A DNA stretch of 52,584 nt from Nostoc favosum CHAB5714 (GCF_020829495.1 NZ_JAIVFQ010000053.1:1-52584), one strand, 5' to 3'. Shown: positions 40,347 through 49,173, counted from the stretch's first letter. Notes: generated by a model from the sequence alone, not told the origin. Program-made: numbers and translations.

Positions 40347-40650
40347 AGAAAAGGTGCAATATAGGTTTTTCCGAAAATTGATGCTAGGTAAAATCCTACC
40401 AATAATACCAACATCTAACCAACTTTATCGGTAAAATGCCTAAAAAATAACAAGGGCTAGCAATTAGCTAAATATTTGCTAACAACCACTTATATATGCT
40501 TATATGCTCATGAATGATCCTATAGTGGGTAAGTTTTCTATCTTACAGTTAAAAACTTCTGAAATATCACGGTAAGCTAGTTGGAATTACAACTGATTGT
40601 GTCAATAAATTGTCAAATTAGCTGCTCAGTTTTTCGGGGTGAAATTTGCG
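40347..40650. other. divergent spacer, promoters unresolved
   Basis: AT-rich spacer between modA and the radical SAM gene. Short repeats of TAATACCAAC and TTATATGCT type are present, but I see no NtcA site, riboswitch or element. Confidence 0.5.
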
Positions 40651-42306
40651 ATGACTGTGAATCTGAAGTCTTTAGAAAACCCAACCCATATAGCGGCCGA
40701 TTCAAAAACCGCTCCTACCACTAAGAGAACCAGCTACGTTCCCTCGCAACATCGACGTATCCTTTGCATCTTCCCTAAGTACAGCCGCTCCTTTGGTACT
40801 TTTCATCACGCCTACCCACTCATGGGTAATGTCCGGGCTTTTATGCCACCCCAAGGTATTTTAATTGTGGCTGCCTACTTACCTAAAGAATGGGAAGTGC
40901 GGTTTATTGATGAGAATGTAAAATCAGCAACTAGGGCTGATTACCAATGGTGTGATGTGGTGATTGTGAGTGGAATGCATATCCAAAAACCACAGATTAA
41001 TCAAATTAATGAACTTGCCCATCGAGCGGGTAAAATTACAGTTGTCGGTGGCCCCTCGGTATCTGGGTGTCCAGAATATTATCCTGAATTTGATATTTTA
41101 CATTTGGGTGAATTGGGGGATGCAAGCGATCGCATGATCGAGTATCTAGACCAAAACCTGGAACGTCCCCAAGCGCAAATTCGCTTTGAAACCAAGGAAC
41201 GTTTACCCTTAACAGAGTTTCCCACTCCAGCTTATCATTTGCTGAATATCAATGATTATTTTCTGGCAAATGTGCAGTTTTCTAGTGGTTGCCCTTATCG
41301 CTGTGAGTTTTGTGATATTCCAGAACTCTATGGCAACAGTCCCCGGATGAAAACACCAGAGCAAGTGGTCGCGGAGTTAGATGCAATGCGACAATCTGGC
41401 AATCTGGGGGCAGTGTATTTTGTTGATGATAACTTTGTTGGCGATCGCCGCGCCGCTATGAAGTTGCTTCCTCATCTGATTGACTGGCAAAAACGCAATG
41501 GCTACCCCATCCAGTTTGCCTGTGAAGCAACGCTCAACTTAGCTCAAAGTCCAAAACTGCTGGAAATGATGCGCGAAGCCTATTTTTGCACAATCTTTTG
41601 CGGTATCGAAACACCAGAACCAAATGCTCTCCACGCCATTTCCAAAGACCAAAATCTGAGTATGCCAATCTTAAAAGCAATTCAGGTTTTAAATAGCTAT
41701 GGCATGGAAGTAGTATCAGGAATCATCATCGGGTTAGATACAGATACACCAGAAACCGCAGATCGAATTATCGAATTTATTCGGGCATCCCAAATTCCCA
41801 TGTTGACAATTAATTTACTTCATGCATTACCGAGAACTCCTTTATGGCGGAGGTTAGAAGCAGAAGGACGACTTGTCTTTGATGAAAGCCGCGAATCAAA
41901 TGTTGAGTTTTTGATGCCCTATGAGCAAGTTCTTGAAATGTGGCGGCGCTGTATCACAACTGCTTATGAGCCAGAATTTTTATATCAACGGTTTGCCTAC
42001 AACATGGAACACACCTATCCAAACCGCATCGAAGTACCTAACAGCCCAGCTCGCACCTCTGGGGCTAATATTCGCAAAGGTTTAACTTATTTAGCCAATA
42101 TTTTGCTGCGAGTAGGCATATTTAGTAACTATCGTCAAACTTTTTGGAAAATGGCCAAGCCAGCATTAAAAGCAGGTGATATTGAAAACTTGATTCACGT
42201 TGGAATTGTCGGACATCATTTGATTAAGTTTGCCCAAGATTGTGCCAAAAACGAAGAATCGGCTTCGTTTTATTCCCAAAAAATCCTGACTAAAGTTCGT
42301 AGTTAA
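40651..42306 (+). CDS. B12-binding radical SAM protein (HpnP-like, DUF4070)
   Basis: A 551-residue class B radical SAM protein. An N-terminal cobalamin-binding Rossmann domain (about 35-170; Pro-Gln-Gly-Ile-Leu, Val-Val-Gly-Gly-Pro-Ser-Val) precedes a TIM barrel with the 4Fe-4S motif Cys214-x3-Cys218-x2-Cys221. The C-terminal DUF4070 region follows (Met-Leu-Thr-Ile-Asn-Leu-Leu-His-Ala-Leu-Pro). The opening Phe-Pro-Lys-Tyr-x-x-Ser-Phe-Gly-Thr-Phe-x-x-Ala-Tyr-Pro-Leu-Met resembles HpnP, the hopanoid C-2 methylase, but related paralogues exist and no hopanoid genes are adjacent. A GTG at 40639 is an alternative start. Confidence 0.85.
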   Translation: MTVNLKSLENPTHIAADSKTAPTTKRTSYVPSQHRRILCIFPKYSRSFGTFHHAYPLMGNVRAFMPPQGILIVAAYLPKEWEVRFIDENVKSATRADYQWCDVVIVSGMHIQKPQINQINELAHRAGKITVVGGPSVSGCPEYYPEFDILHLGELGDASDRMIEYLDQNLERPQAQIRFETKERLPLTEFPTPAYHLLNINDYFLANVQFSSGCPYRCEFCDIPELYGNSPRMKTPEQVVAELDAMRQSGNLGAVYFVDDNFVGDRRAAMKLLPHLIDWQKRNGYPIQFACEATLNLAQSPKLLEMMREAYFCTIFCGIETPEPNALHAISKDQNLSMPILKAIQVLNSYGMEVVSGIIIGLDTDTPETADRIIEFIRASQIPMLTINLLHALPRTPLWRRLEAEGRLVFDESRESNVEFLMPYEQVLEMWRRCITTAYEPEFLYQRFAYNMEHTYPNRIEVPNSPARTSGANIRKGLTYLANILLRVGIFSNYRQTFWKMAKPALKAGDIENLIHVGIVGHHLIKFAQDCAKNEESASFYSQKILTKVRS

Positions 42307-42610
42307 TAAGCTAAAAGTTTTTTAACGATAAATTATTCGTAATTCGTAATATTCCCTCGTTCCCGTATTTCACATGGAAACGAGGAATCCCCAATAAATT
42401 ACGAATTATATCATGTCCGCTTGATTACTTATTAAACCCCAAGAACCCCACCCCTTAATCCCCTCCCCGCTTGCTCTTAGGGGAGACAAAGCGTAGCTTT
42501 GGCGGGGTGGGGTGGAATGACTGTGGGAATCATAACTAATTATGCGGACATGATATTACGAATTACGTTAGCGCAGCGTTAGCGACGTAGGAGCGTCATT
42601 ACGAATTATT
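42307..42610. repeat. spacer built of nested repeats around MITE copy 3
   Basis: ATTCGTAATT decamers and AATTACGAATT words flank the element at 42408-42556. A CGTTAGCGCAGCGTTAGCGACG...GAGCGTC small repeat interrupts the decamers on the right side (42552-42608). A GGAAACGAGGAA / TTCCCTCGTTCCC inverted repeat lies at 42352-42388 and may terminate the radical SAM transcript. Confidence 0.65.
42408..42556. mobile_element. ATATCATG-family MITE, copy 3
   Basis: A 149-bp copy in the opposite orientation to copy 1, with ends ATATCATGTCCGC and GCGGACATGATAT. The core loop reads CCCCTCCCCGCTTGCTCTTAGGGGAG, a small change in one arm relative to other copies. Confidence 0.85.
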
Positions 42611-43066
42611 TTAACAGGGCATCAAAGCATCGAATCTCCCCAGTACTGCCATATCTTCTGCATCTAACTCCGCCGGAATACCACTGCGAATCAATTCCGA
42701 AAAGTCTTCATTGGGAACCATAACAGTCAATGTATACAAGCGAGTAGAACCAGTATTTTTAATCAAATGAGTACCAGTGGGAGGCACTAATAAACTGTCT
42801 CCAGCTTTGATTGTGGCACTCTTGCCGTCACAGATGGCGATCCCTTCGCCTTTGAGGACGAAAAACATTTCCACCGCCCACTGATGGCGATTTGGGGGTG
42901 TTTGTCCACCAACATCAAAAATTTCTATGCAGCAAGTCAAGGAAGTATTAGCATTTGTCGAATCGAAGATAATTGCTAATCGATTCGAGGCGTCGGGGCT
43001 GATGCGATATACTTGGTAATCTTTGCTAGATTTGATAACCGGAATTACACAACGAGTAGCGTACAT
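42611..43066 (-). CDS. cupin domain protein
   Basis: A 151-residue single-cupin protein. The first motif is seen in Pro-Pro-Asn-Arg-His-Gln-Trp-Ala-Val-Glu-Met-Phe-Phe-Val-Leu-Lys-Gly-Glu-Gly, with His and Glu as metal ligands; the second is Pro-Pro-Thr-Gly-Thr-His-Leu-Ile-Lys-Asn with the distal His. It could be a small dioxygenase, isomerase or ligand-binding protein; no substrate can be inferred. It follows the isochorismatase-type gene on the same strand after a 280-base repeat array, so they may be co-transcribed. Confidence 0.82.
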   Translation of the reverse strand: MYATRCVIPVIKSSKDYQVYRISPDASNRLAIIFDSTNANTSLTCCIEIFDVGGQTPPNRHQWAVEMFFVLKGEGIAICDGKSATIKAGDSLLVPPTGTHLIKNTGSTRLYTLTVMVPNEDFSELIRSGIPAELDAEDMAVLGRFDALMPC

Positions 43067-43174
43067 TTATTTATCCCCTCTGAAGTTACCGATGGGCATG
43101 AAAATTCCTAAAATCCAAGTCCTGAATATTGATTGAGTCGTTAGTTGTATCTCTAAATCACAAAACCGCTAATT

Positions 43175-43375
43175 ACTCCAAACTCCTAACTCCTAACTCC
43201 TAACTCCTAACTCCTAACTCCTGACTCCAAACTCCAAACTCCAAACTCCAAACTCCAAACTCCAAACTCCAAACTCCAAACTCCAAACTCCAAACTCCTC
43301 ACTCCAAACTCCAAACTCCAAACTCCAAACTCCAAACTCCAAACTCCTAACTCCTAACTCCAAACTCCTCACCCT
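43175..43375. repeat. AACTCCA/AACTCCT heptamer array, about 28 copies
   Basis: A tandem heptamer run: first AACTCCT units, then some twenty AACTCCA units with isolated CACTCCT variants, then AACTCCT again. It reaches into the last codons of the isochorismatase-type gene. This is a short tandemly repeated repetitive (STRR) array of the kind common in heterocystous cyanobacteria. Confidence 0.95.
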
Positions 43376-44141
43376 TTTGCAGCGCTGTTAAAATCTCTTG
43401 GGAGTCAGTGACAAAACCGAAGCATTGTTTGACATTGTACAATGTCGCCAGCCAACAATATTCAGGAGAAGTGGTAGCGGTACAGTCTTTAACTAACACG
43501 CAATCATATCCTAAGAAGTTGGCATCACATAAGGTAGTTAGCACACATTGATCAGCATTAACACCAGCAAAAAATAATGTTGTCTTTCCCAAATTCCGCA
43601 AGATACTATCTAATGGCGTATCCCAAAATCCACTCATGCGGTATTTGTCCACACAAATATCTTCGGGAATTTTTTCTAGTTCGTCTACTACTGCTGCGGC
43701 CCAACTACCTGCCATGAGTACTCTAGCACCATTGCTTGGCAGTGGATCGCCCAATCCCACACCCTCCCCTGTGGGATTATAGACGTGGCGTGAAGCAGCA
43801 CTAATATTTAGCAAGTCGGGACGATTTCCCCAATTTATCCAAATGACTGGAACACCAGCCTCACGCAGTTCTGGAAGTAATTTGTTCAAAGGTTCAATAG
43901 GCTGACGCGCCGGAGTTACGTCCACGCCGATATGCGCTAACCAGCCATCAGGGTGACAGAAGTCGTTTTGCATATCAATGACGAGGATAGCAGCTTTTGC
44001 CAAGTCTAGGCGCAGGGTTTTAGTTTCTGTTGATAAAATAACGGGTTGTGGGGTCTTTTGAGGACGAGTGATATCTGCGATCGCATCATTCACTGTCCAC
44101 GCATTTGGTGGAACTCCCAATGTCCGTAATGGTAAATTCAT
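43347..44141 (-). CDS. isochorismatase-like cysteine hydrolase
   Basis: A 264-residue cysteine hydrolase. The triad is Asp56 (Val-Ile-Asp-Met-Gln-Asn-Asp-Phe), Lys166 (Asp-Lys-Tyr-Arg-Met-Ser-Gly-Phe) and Cys199 (Gly-Val-Asn-Ala-Asp-Gln-Cys-Val), with the cis-peptide region expected before it. An N-terminal extension of about 45 residues precedes the core. This family includes biuret, ureidoacrylate (RutB) and N-carbamoyl amide hydrolases. Divergent placement 81 bases from an amidohydrolase of the TrzA/AtzA class supports a role in hydrolysing a carbamoyl-type product. The last residues are encoded by the adjoining heptamer repeat. Confidence 0.88.
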   Translation of the reverse strand: MNLPLRTLGVPPNAWTVNDAIADITRPQKTPQPVILSTETKTLRLDLAKAAILVIDMQNDFCHPDGWLAHIGVDVTPARQPIEPLNKLLPELREAGVPVIWINWGNRPDLLNISAASRHVYNPTGEGVGLGDPLPSNGARVLMAGSWAAAVVDELEKIPEDICVDKYRMSGFWDTPLDSILRNLGKTTLFFAGVNADQCVLTTLCDANFLGYDCVLVKDCTATTSPEYCWLATLYNVKQCFGFVTDSQEILTALQKGEEFGVRS

Positions 44142-44222
44142 AAAATTGCAATACCCAACGCCATTTTCTATTTTGTAACTTGAAATTCACTTGAGAATAC
44201 AATTACTTAATCAAGGTTAAAT

Positions 44223-45623
44223 ATGCTAGATTTCACCATCCAAAATGTTTTGATTGCCGCCGATGATGATTATGCAACGGTAGATGTACAGATTATAGAT
44301 GGTGCGATTGCAGCCATTGCCCCCAATCTACAAATAATCGGCACACCTATAGATGGCAAAAATAAGCTATTGCTACCTGGCTTTTTCAACGCCCACACCC
44401 ACTCATCAGAGATGTGGCAACGGGGAATCATGTCAGTTTTCCCTTTAGAATTATGGTTGGCGGAACTGTATGATTTTGCCCCCCTCGATCCCGAACAGGT
44501 TTATCTCAGCGCCTTGGGTACTGCGGTGGAAACTCTACTTTCCGGTGGGACGAGTGTAGTAGATCATCTGGTGTTAATTCCGGGACTTGAGTTAGAAACG
44601 ATCGCCATTGCAACTCGCGCTTACAGAGAAGTGGGAATTCGTGCCTTTATCGCCCCCTTAATTCAAGATGAATCCCTCACCGCAGGTATCCCATCTGGGG
44701 AATCAGCCCAAAAGCATGAACCTTATTTTCGCTCAACTGCGGCAACGCTGGAAATTATCGAAGAGGCGGTGAGACAATTTCATCGCCCGGATGAGGGGAT
44801 AAATATTTTAGTTGCACCAACAGGGATACAATTGTGTACTGATGCTTTATTTGCGGGATGTACTGAGTTAAGCGATCGCTATAATCTTTGTCGTCACTCC
44901 CATTTACTCGAAACCAGGGCACAGGAAAAACTCGCCCAAGAAAAGTACGGTTGTACTGCTGTGGAACATTTGAAAAGAATCGGATATTTGAGCGATCGTA
45001 CAACACTTGCCCATTGCGTTTGGTTAAATGATGCTGATATCGCCATTCTCGCCGAAACTCAATCTACAGTTGTTCATAATCCCTTAAGTAATTTGCGTTT
45101 AGGCAGTGGCATCGCTCCGATTTTAAAATATCGCCAAGCTGGAGTAAATGTAACATTTGGTTGCGATGGTGCTTCTAGTAATGACTCTCAAGATTTGCTA
45201 GAAGCAATCAAAATGGGTTCTATTTTACATAATATTACAGACTCAAATTATCAACACTGGATTACACCCAGACAAGCTGTGGAAATGGCATCATTGGGAG
45301 GTGCAAAGGGACTGAATATAGCAGATAAACTCGGTTCCTTAACTGTCGGTAAACAAGCTGATTTGGTACTTTATGACCTCACCAATTTATCATTACTACC
45401 TCGTACAGATCCTATTGGCTTATTAGTCTTAGGTCGTCCTACCAATGTTGTTGATAGTGCTTGGGTAAATGGCAAACAAATTGTTGCTGATGGTAAAGTG
45501 ACAACAATTAACGTTGAGCAATTGCGACAAGAATTATTTAATCGTAGTCAATGGGAGACAAAGCGTAAGTCTGAAACTGTCGCGCAAATTGAAGCACATT
45601 ATCGCAAGGTTATGGGGTTGTGA
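44223..45623 (+). CDS. amidohydrolase (TrzA/AtzA/guanine deaminase superfamily)
   Basis: A 466-residue metal-dependent hydrolase. Metal ligands are His58-x-His60 (Asn-Ala-His-Thr-His), a His in Cys-Arg-His-Ser-His-Leu-Leu-Glu-Thr, His in Leu-Ala-His-Cys-Val, and Asp in Gly-Cys-Asp-Gly-Ala-Ser-Ser-Asn-Asp. The beta-sandwich tail has Gly-Ser-Leu-Thr-Val-Gly-Lys-Gln-Ala-Asp-Leu-Val. The pattern fits chlorohydrolase/SAH-deaminase-like enzymes that remove an amino or other leaving group from a purine, pyrimidine or triazine ring. With the divergent cysteine hydrolase and the downstream CNT carrier it suggests heterocycle nitrogen use. Confidence 0.88.
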   Translation: MLDFTIQNVLIAADDDYATVDVQIIDGAIAAIAPNLQIIGTPIDGKNKLLLPGFFNAHTHSSEMWQRGIMSVFPLELWLAELYDFAPLDPEQVYLSALGTAVETLLSGGTSVVDHLVLIPGLELETIAIATRAYREVGIRAFIAPLIQDESLTAGIPSGESAQKHEPYFRSTAATLEIIEEAVRQFHRPDEGINILVAPTGIQLCTDALFAGCTELSDRYNLCRHSHLLETRAQEKLAQEKYGCTAVEHLKRIGYLSDRTTLAHCVWLNDADIAILAETQSTVVHNPLSNLRLGSGIAPILKYRQAGVNVTFGCDGASSNDSQDLLEAIKMGSILHNITDSNYQHWITPRQAVEMASLGGAKGLNIADKLGSLTVGKQADLVLYDLTNLSLLPRTDPIGLLVLGRPTNVVDSAWVNGKQIVADGKVTTINVEQLRQELFNRSQWETKRKSETVAQIEAHYRKVMGL

Positions 45624-45838
45624 AAGACAAGAAAATACAGAACTGCGGCAGAAAATTCGTGCTTTAGTAATTGAGACAAAATGTGGTCATATCAGTGATG
45701 TGGTTCAAGCGAGTAATTATGGAAAAACATCAATCGATTTGACTAAATATTTTCATGTTACGGATTTTGGTCAAAAATTTGTATTCAGGAGGCAGGAGAA
45801 GGTACGTAAGCTGACAATTACCTTTGTTTGTGCTTGAG
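45624..45838 (+). pseudogene. possible gene remnant of unknown family
   Basis: In the frame Arg-Gln-Glu-Asn-Thr-Glu-Leu-Arg-Gln-Lys-Ile-Arg-Ala-Leu-Val-Ile-Glu-Thr, then Cys-Gly-His-Ile-Ser-Asp and Val-Thr-Asp-Phe-Gly-Gln-Lys, composition looks coding, but there is no start codon or ribosome site and it runs straight out of the amidohydrolase end. I do not recognise the family. It may be the tail of a deleted gene, or chance. Confidence 0.3.
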
Positions 45839-45949
45839 AGATTATACCGAAAAGTTTTTAATTTATTTGAGCGTCGGCTTTGAAAGTATATCTGTGATTT
45901 TTAATTGCCAGGTATATTTGCTGATTACTTTATCAAAAGGCCTAATTGC

Positions 45950-46300
45950 TTTATCAAAATACCTGTTTACTTTCTCAAAATACTGAAATGCTTTATCAAA
46001 ATGGCATTTGACTTACTCAAAATGCCTTATGACTTACTCATTTTGGTGTTTTCCGCAAGCCAAATCAGCTTTTGCTTTCTCAAACCCCAGTTTACTTATT
46101 CATTTTGGTGTTTTCCGCAAGCCAAATCAGCTTTTGCTTTCTCAAACCCCAGTTTACTTATTCATTTTGGTGTTTTCCGCAAGCCAAATCAGCTTTTGCT
46201 TTCTCAAACCCCAGTTTACTTACTCATTTTGGTGTTTTCCGCAAGCCAAATCAGCTTTTGCTTTCTCAAACCCCAGTTTACTTACTCATTTTGGCGTGGT
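45950..46300. repeat. 62-bp minisatellite, four full copies plus degenerate leader
   Basis: CATTTTGGTGTTTTCCGC starts at about 46039, 46101, 46163 and 46225, exactly 62 bases apart, ending with a partial unit at 46287. Upstream 45940-46035 has degenerate TTTATCAAAAT/TTACTCAAAAT words that look like the array's seed. Because 62 is not a multiple of three and no stop occurs in any plus-strand frame, all three frames stay open and cycle through the same three peptides. Confidence 0.92.
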
Positions 46301-46322
46301 AAGCAAAATGACGTTTTATATC

Positions 46323-46460
46323 AATACTGCGTAGGTTTTGAAGATTTGTAGGTTGGGTTGAACATTCGTGTTACCCAACAAAGAGAAAGAAAATGTTGGG
46401 TTTCGTTCCTCAACCCAACCTACATTGGAGTTATTTTTTACGCAAAACCTACGCAGTATT
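46323..46460. mobile_element. MITE-like element, TIR AATACTGCGTAGGTTTT
   Basis: AATACTGCGTAGGTTTT and AAAACCTACGCAGTATT are perfect 17-bp inverted repeats bounding 138 bp. CGTTTTATATC stands directly outside each end (46312-46322 and 46462-46472), an 11-bp duplication. The right flank continues as ATATCATGTCCGC, so the element inserted into or beside an ATATCATG-family end. Core is a GTAGGTTGGGTT palindrome. Confidence 0.8.
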
Positions 46461-46477
46461 GCGTTTTATATCATGTC

Positions 46478-46557
46478 CGCTATAAAGGGGATTCAACAAA
46501 GATTAGATGATTTTGAGGCAGGACGGTTCCGGTCTTTTCATGAGTTTGCCCAATAAC
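46478..46557 (+). pseudogene. truncated small antitoxin-like tail
   Basis: Frame reads Ile-Lys-Gly-Ile-Gln-Gln-Arg-Leu-Asp-Asp-Phe-Glu-Ala-Gly-Arg-Phe-Arg-Ser-Phe-His-Glu-Phe-Ala-Gln then TAA. Asp-x-Glu-Ala-Gly-Arg plus Phe-His-Glu is reminiscent of RelB/ParD-like antitoxin ends. Its upstream part is replaced by a lone ATATCATGTCCGC terminus at 46468-46480. Low confidence because the match is short. Confidence 0.3.
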
Positions 46558-46648
46558 ATAGTAATTGACTACAAACCCATAAAAATACGCGGATTTTTGT
46601 GTATGCTTTGTGGCCAAGTGCCTTTGCCATACATTTTCGGGAGTAAAC

Positions 46649-47857
46649 ATGGAACGCGCTATTTCTGCGTTGGGGATTTTAGTTTTTATCGGTATATCCT
46701 ACGCCTTCTCGGTTAATCGTCGTGCGGTGCGTTGGCGAATAGTAGCTTGGGGTTTGGGATTGGAGTTTGCATTGGCGATAGTGATTCTTAAAACTCCTTG
46801 GGGTTTGACTGTGTTTAAATCTCTGGGAGATATTGTCAGCCAATTTTTAGCATTTTCTGACGTTGGTGCTAAATTTGTCTTTGGAGAAAATTTTAAGGAT
46901 CATTTCTTTGCCTTCCAAGTGCTGCCGACAATTATCTTTTTCTCTGCCTTCATCAGCGTCTTGTATTACTACGGCATTTTACAGCGAGTCGTAAATGTGA
47001 TGGCGTGGGTAATGATGAAGACGATGAAAACATCGGGTTCTGAATCTTTATCTTGTGCAGGTAACATCTTTTTGGGGCCAACAGAGTCGGCGCTGATGGT
47101 TAAACCTTACATAGCGAAGATGACGCAATCAGAACTTCATGCCCTGATGACGGGTGGTTTTGCCACAATTGCGGGTGGAGTATTAGGGGCATATCTCTCC
47201 TTTGGGATACCAGCAGAACACCTGATTGCTGCTTTTTTTATGACTGCTCCCACGTCGTTGGTGGTATCAAAATTGCTGTACCCAGAAACAGAAGTATCAG
47301 AGACGGCTGGTAAGGCAAAAGCGGATGTAGAAACCAATTATGTAAATGTAATTGATGCTGCTACGACGGGAGCTATTGATGGTGTGAAGTTAGCAGTTAA
47401 TGTTGGGGTGATGATTATTGCCTTTTTAGGATTATTAGCTGCCCTGAATGCACTGTTGGGATGGTTGGGGGCATTTGTGGGTTTACAGCAACTGTCATTA
47501 CAATGGATTTTATCTTTTATTATGGCTCCCGTAGCTTGGCTGATGGGCGTACCTTGGGCTGATTGTCGGCAAGTGGGGGCTTTATTGGGTACAAAGACAA
47601 TTCTGAATGAGTTTATTGCTTTTTTGGATTTGAAGGCACTAATTGAAAGTGGTAAAATTTCCCAACGTGCAGTAATTATTGCGACTTATGCTTTATGTAA
47701 TTTTGCAAATATAGGTTCAATTGGAATTACCATTGGCGGCATTACTGGAATAGCACCTAATCGCCAGCATGATTTAGCTCGCATGGGTGTAAGGTCAATG
47801 ATTGGCGGATTGTTAGCGGGTTTTATTACCGCTTGTATTGCTGGAATGTTGATTTGA
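46649..47857 (+). CDS. concentrative nucleoside transporter (NupC/CNT family)
   Basis: A 402-residue inner-membrane protein that imports nucleosides with H+ or Na+. Ten or so hydrophobic segments are present; the diagnostic loop Gly-Asn-Ile-Phe-Leu-Gly-Pro-Thr-Glu-Ser-Ala-Leu and the later Asn-Glu-Phe-Ile-Ala-Phe and Cys-Asn-Phe-Ala-Asn-Ile-Gly-Ser-Ile-Gly-Ile motifs form the CNT substrate site. The start at 46649 has a GGGAG ribosome site; an upstream in-frame ATG at 46610 adds 13 unconvincing residues. It is separated from the amidohydrolase by repeats but is likely part of the same scavenging function. Confidence 0.92.
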   Translation: MERAISALGILVFIGISYAFSVNRRAVRWRIVAWGLGLEFALAIVILKTPWGLTVFKSLGDIVSQFLAFSDVGAKFVFGENFKDHFFAFQVLPTIIFFSAFISVLYYYGILQRVVNVMAWVMMKTMKTSGSESLSCAGNIFLGPTESALMVKPYIAKMTQSELHALMTGGFATIAGGVLGAYLSFGIPAEHLIAAFFMTAPTSLVVSKLLYPETEVSETAGKAKADVETNYVNVIDAATTGAIDGVKLAVNVGVMIIAFLGLLAALNALLGWLGAFVGLQQLSLQWILSFIMAPVAWLMGVPWADCRQVGALLGTKTILNEFIAFLDLKALIESGKISQRAVIIATYALCNFANIGSIGITIGGITGIAPNRQHDLARMGVRSMIGGLLAGFITACIAGMLI

Positions 47858-48064
47858 AGGGGGCAGGGGGAAAGAGGGTTTTCCGATTTTTGCACAGATG
47901 TGGTAACTGCAACAAATTAGCTGGACATGATATCAGAATTCAGTACCCAGTGAGACTCATACCAATTCACGAAAATCCTGATACATATAGATTTCTCGTA
48001 GGGGCATGGCAATGCCATGCCCCAAAAGAGCGTATTTGTATCATTATTAAAGTGAAATGGTATC
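47858..48064. other. short spacer with ATATCATG-like terminus
   Basis: CTGGACATGATAT at 47921-47933 is a lone right-end-like terminus. GGGGCATGGCAATGCCATGCCCC (48001-48023) is a perfect strong hairpin that might terminate the transporter transcript, though it is a dispersed repeat type too. Confidence 0.55.
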
Positions 48065-48213
48065 ATATCATGTTCGCTTGATTACTTATTAAACCCGAAG
48101 AACCCCACCCCGCCAAAGCTGCGCTTCGTCTCCCCTCCCCGCAAGCGGGGAGGGGATTAAGGGGTGGGGTGCAATCACTGTGGAAATCATAACTAATTAT
48201 GCGAACATGATAT
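48065..48213. mobile_element. ATATCATG-family MITE, copy 4
   Basis: A 149-bp copy with ends ATATCATGTTCGC and GCGAACATGATAT, core inverted relative to copy 1. It abuts the receiver-domain relic. Confidence 0.85.
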
Positions 48214-48269
48214 CACCCAGCGATCGCTGCCCGCAAAACAGGTAAATCTTGCTTGAATCTGGTGTGCGG

Positions 48270-48471
48270 CGGATGGCTACAACCTGATTAACGTACTCAG
48301 AGGAATGCCAAAGGAAGAGGAGGGGAAATTCCTGCGATCGCCCTTACCGCCTATGCTGGAGAAAGCGATGCGATCGAGTCTTAGCAGATGGGTTTCAAAA
48401 ACACGTTGCCAAACCTGTACAACCAACTCAATTACTAATCTCAATTGCAGATTTGCCCTAGCAAATCTATA
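48270..48471 (+). pseudogene. response-regulator receiver domain relic
   Basis: Three frames together read Asp-Gly-Tyr-Asn-Leu-Ile, then Leu-Arg-Gly-Met-Pro-Lys-Glu-Glu, then Pro-Ala-Ile-Ala-Leu-Thr-Ala-Tyr-Ala-Gly-Glu-Ser-Asp, a TAG at 48381, and Gly-Phe-Gln-Lys-His-Val-Ala-Lys-Pro-Val-Gln-Pro with a TAG at 48469. This is the second half of a CheY-like receiver as found at the ends of hybrid histidine kinases, including the Ala-Leu-Thr-Ala threonine strand and the Lys-Pro motif. At least two frameshifts and one internal stop show decay. MITE copy 4 lies 57 bases upstream of the first recognisable residues. Confidence 0.8.
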
Positions 48472-49173
48472 ACTAAAACTTTTTTATAGTCATGCTTCTG
48501 ACTAGCTCAAAACGCGAGAATACTTTGCACTTATGTGAAAACACTGGGTTCAAGGGTGGAGTAAAACTGGATTTATTGCCCTACCTCCAGAGGAGTTATG
48601 AGCAAAATTGTTACATATTAGACACCTTTCAAAAATCCTAGTTTATCCGTGGGTTCATTTTTATAAAATTGTATTTTGCAAAAAAATAATTCCTAGCCAA
48701 AAATCTTGGCGCAATCATGCCCAAAATTTTTGATTGCGATCGCTAATTTTCAGTCAAACATTTGAAAATTTACCATCACAGACAACTATCTAAAGAGTGA
48801 AAGTTATTCCTCGAAATCCAGCCATTAGTTAGTTGTATAATTTTGCTCAAAGAATAATAATACATGATATCGCCAAGACAAATTTTATTTCTTAAATGTT
48901 GCTAAAGATCATGATGCATTTAGCTTGACGGCATTAACGCTCATCTGCAATTATAAAGAGACGGCTATTAAAAGCTAATTATACTAGTGATTGGCTGCGA
49001 TTTTATAACTGAATAAAATCGCCTACTTGCGCGTAAGTGACTTTATTTTTGCAACATACCATATACCACAATATGGTTGCTTATGCTTATTAGTGTTATA
49101 TGCGGTTTTTCAGAAACCAAATATAAATTTTGTACTATGTGTGGTGAACATTTAGATAATAGAGGATATTTCC
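48472..49173. other. AT-rich spacer upstream of SLH/fasciclin gene
   Basis: No gene, repeat family or recognised regulatory motif. AT-rich 700 bases likely contain the promoter of the next gene. GCGATCGC-like words occur once or twice. Confidence 0.5.

Noticed and set aside
40651..42306. Firm assignment as hopanoid methylase HpnP
   Set aside because: The motif match is good but DUF4070 radical SAM paralogues share it and no hopanoid genes are adjacent.
43175..43375. Possible CRISPR array
   Set aside because: The repeat is a contiguous heptamer without spacers, typical of STRR arrays.
45905..46351. Overlapping hydrophobic frames of 76-148 residues
   Set aside because: All arise from a 62-bp tandem repeat lacking stops; no gene-like features remain outside the array.
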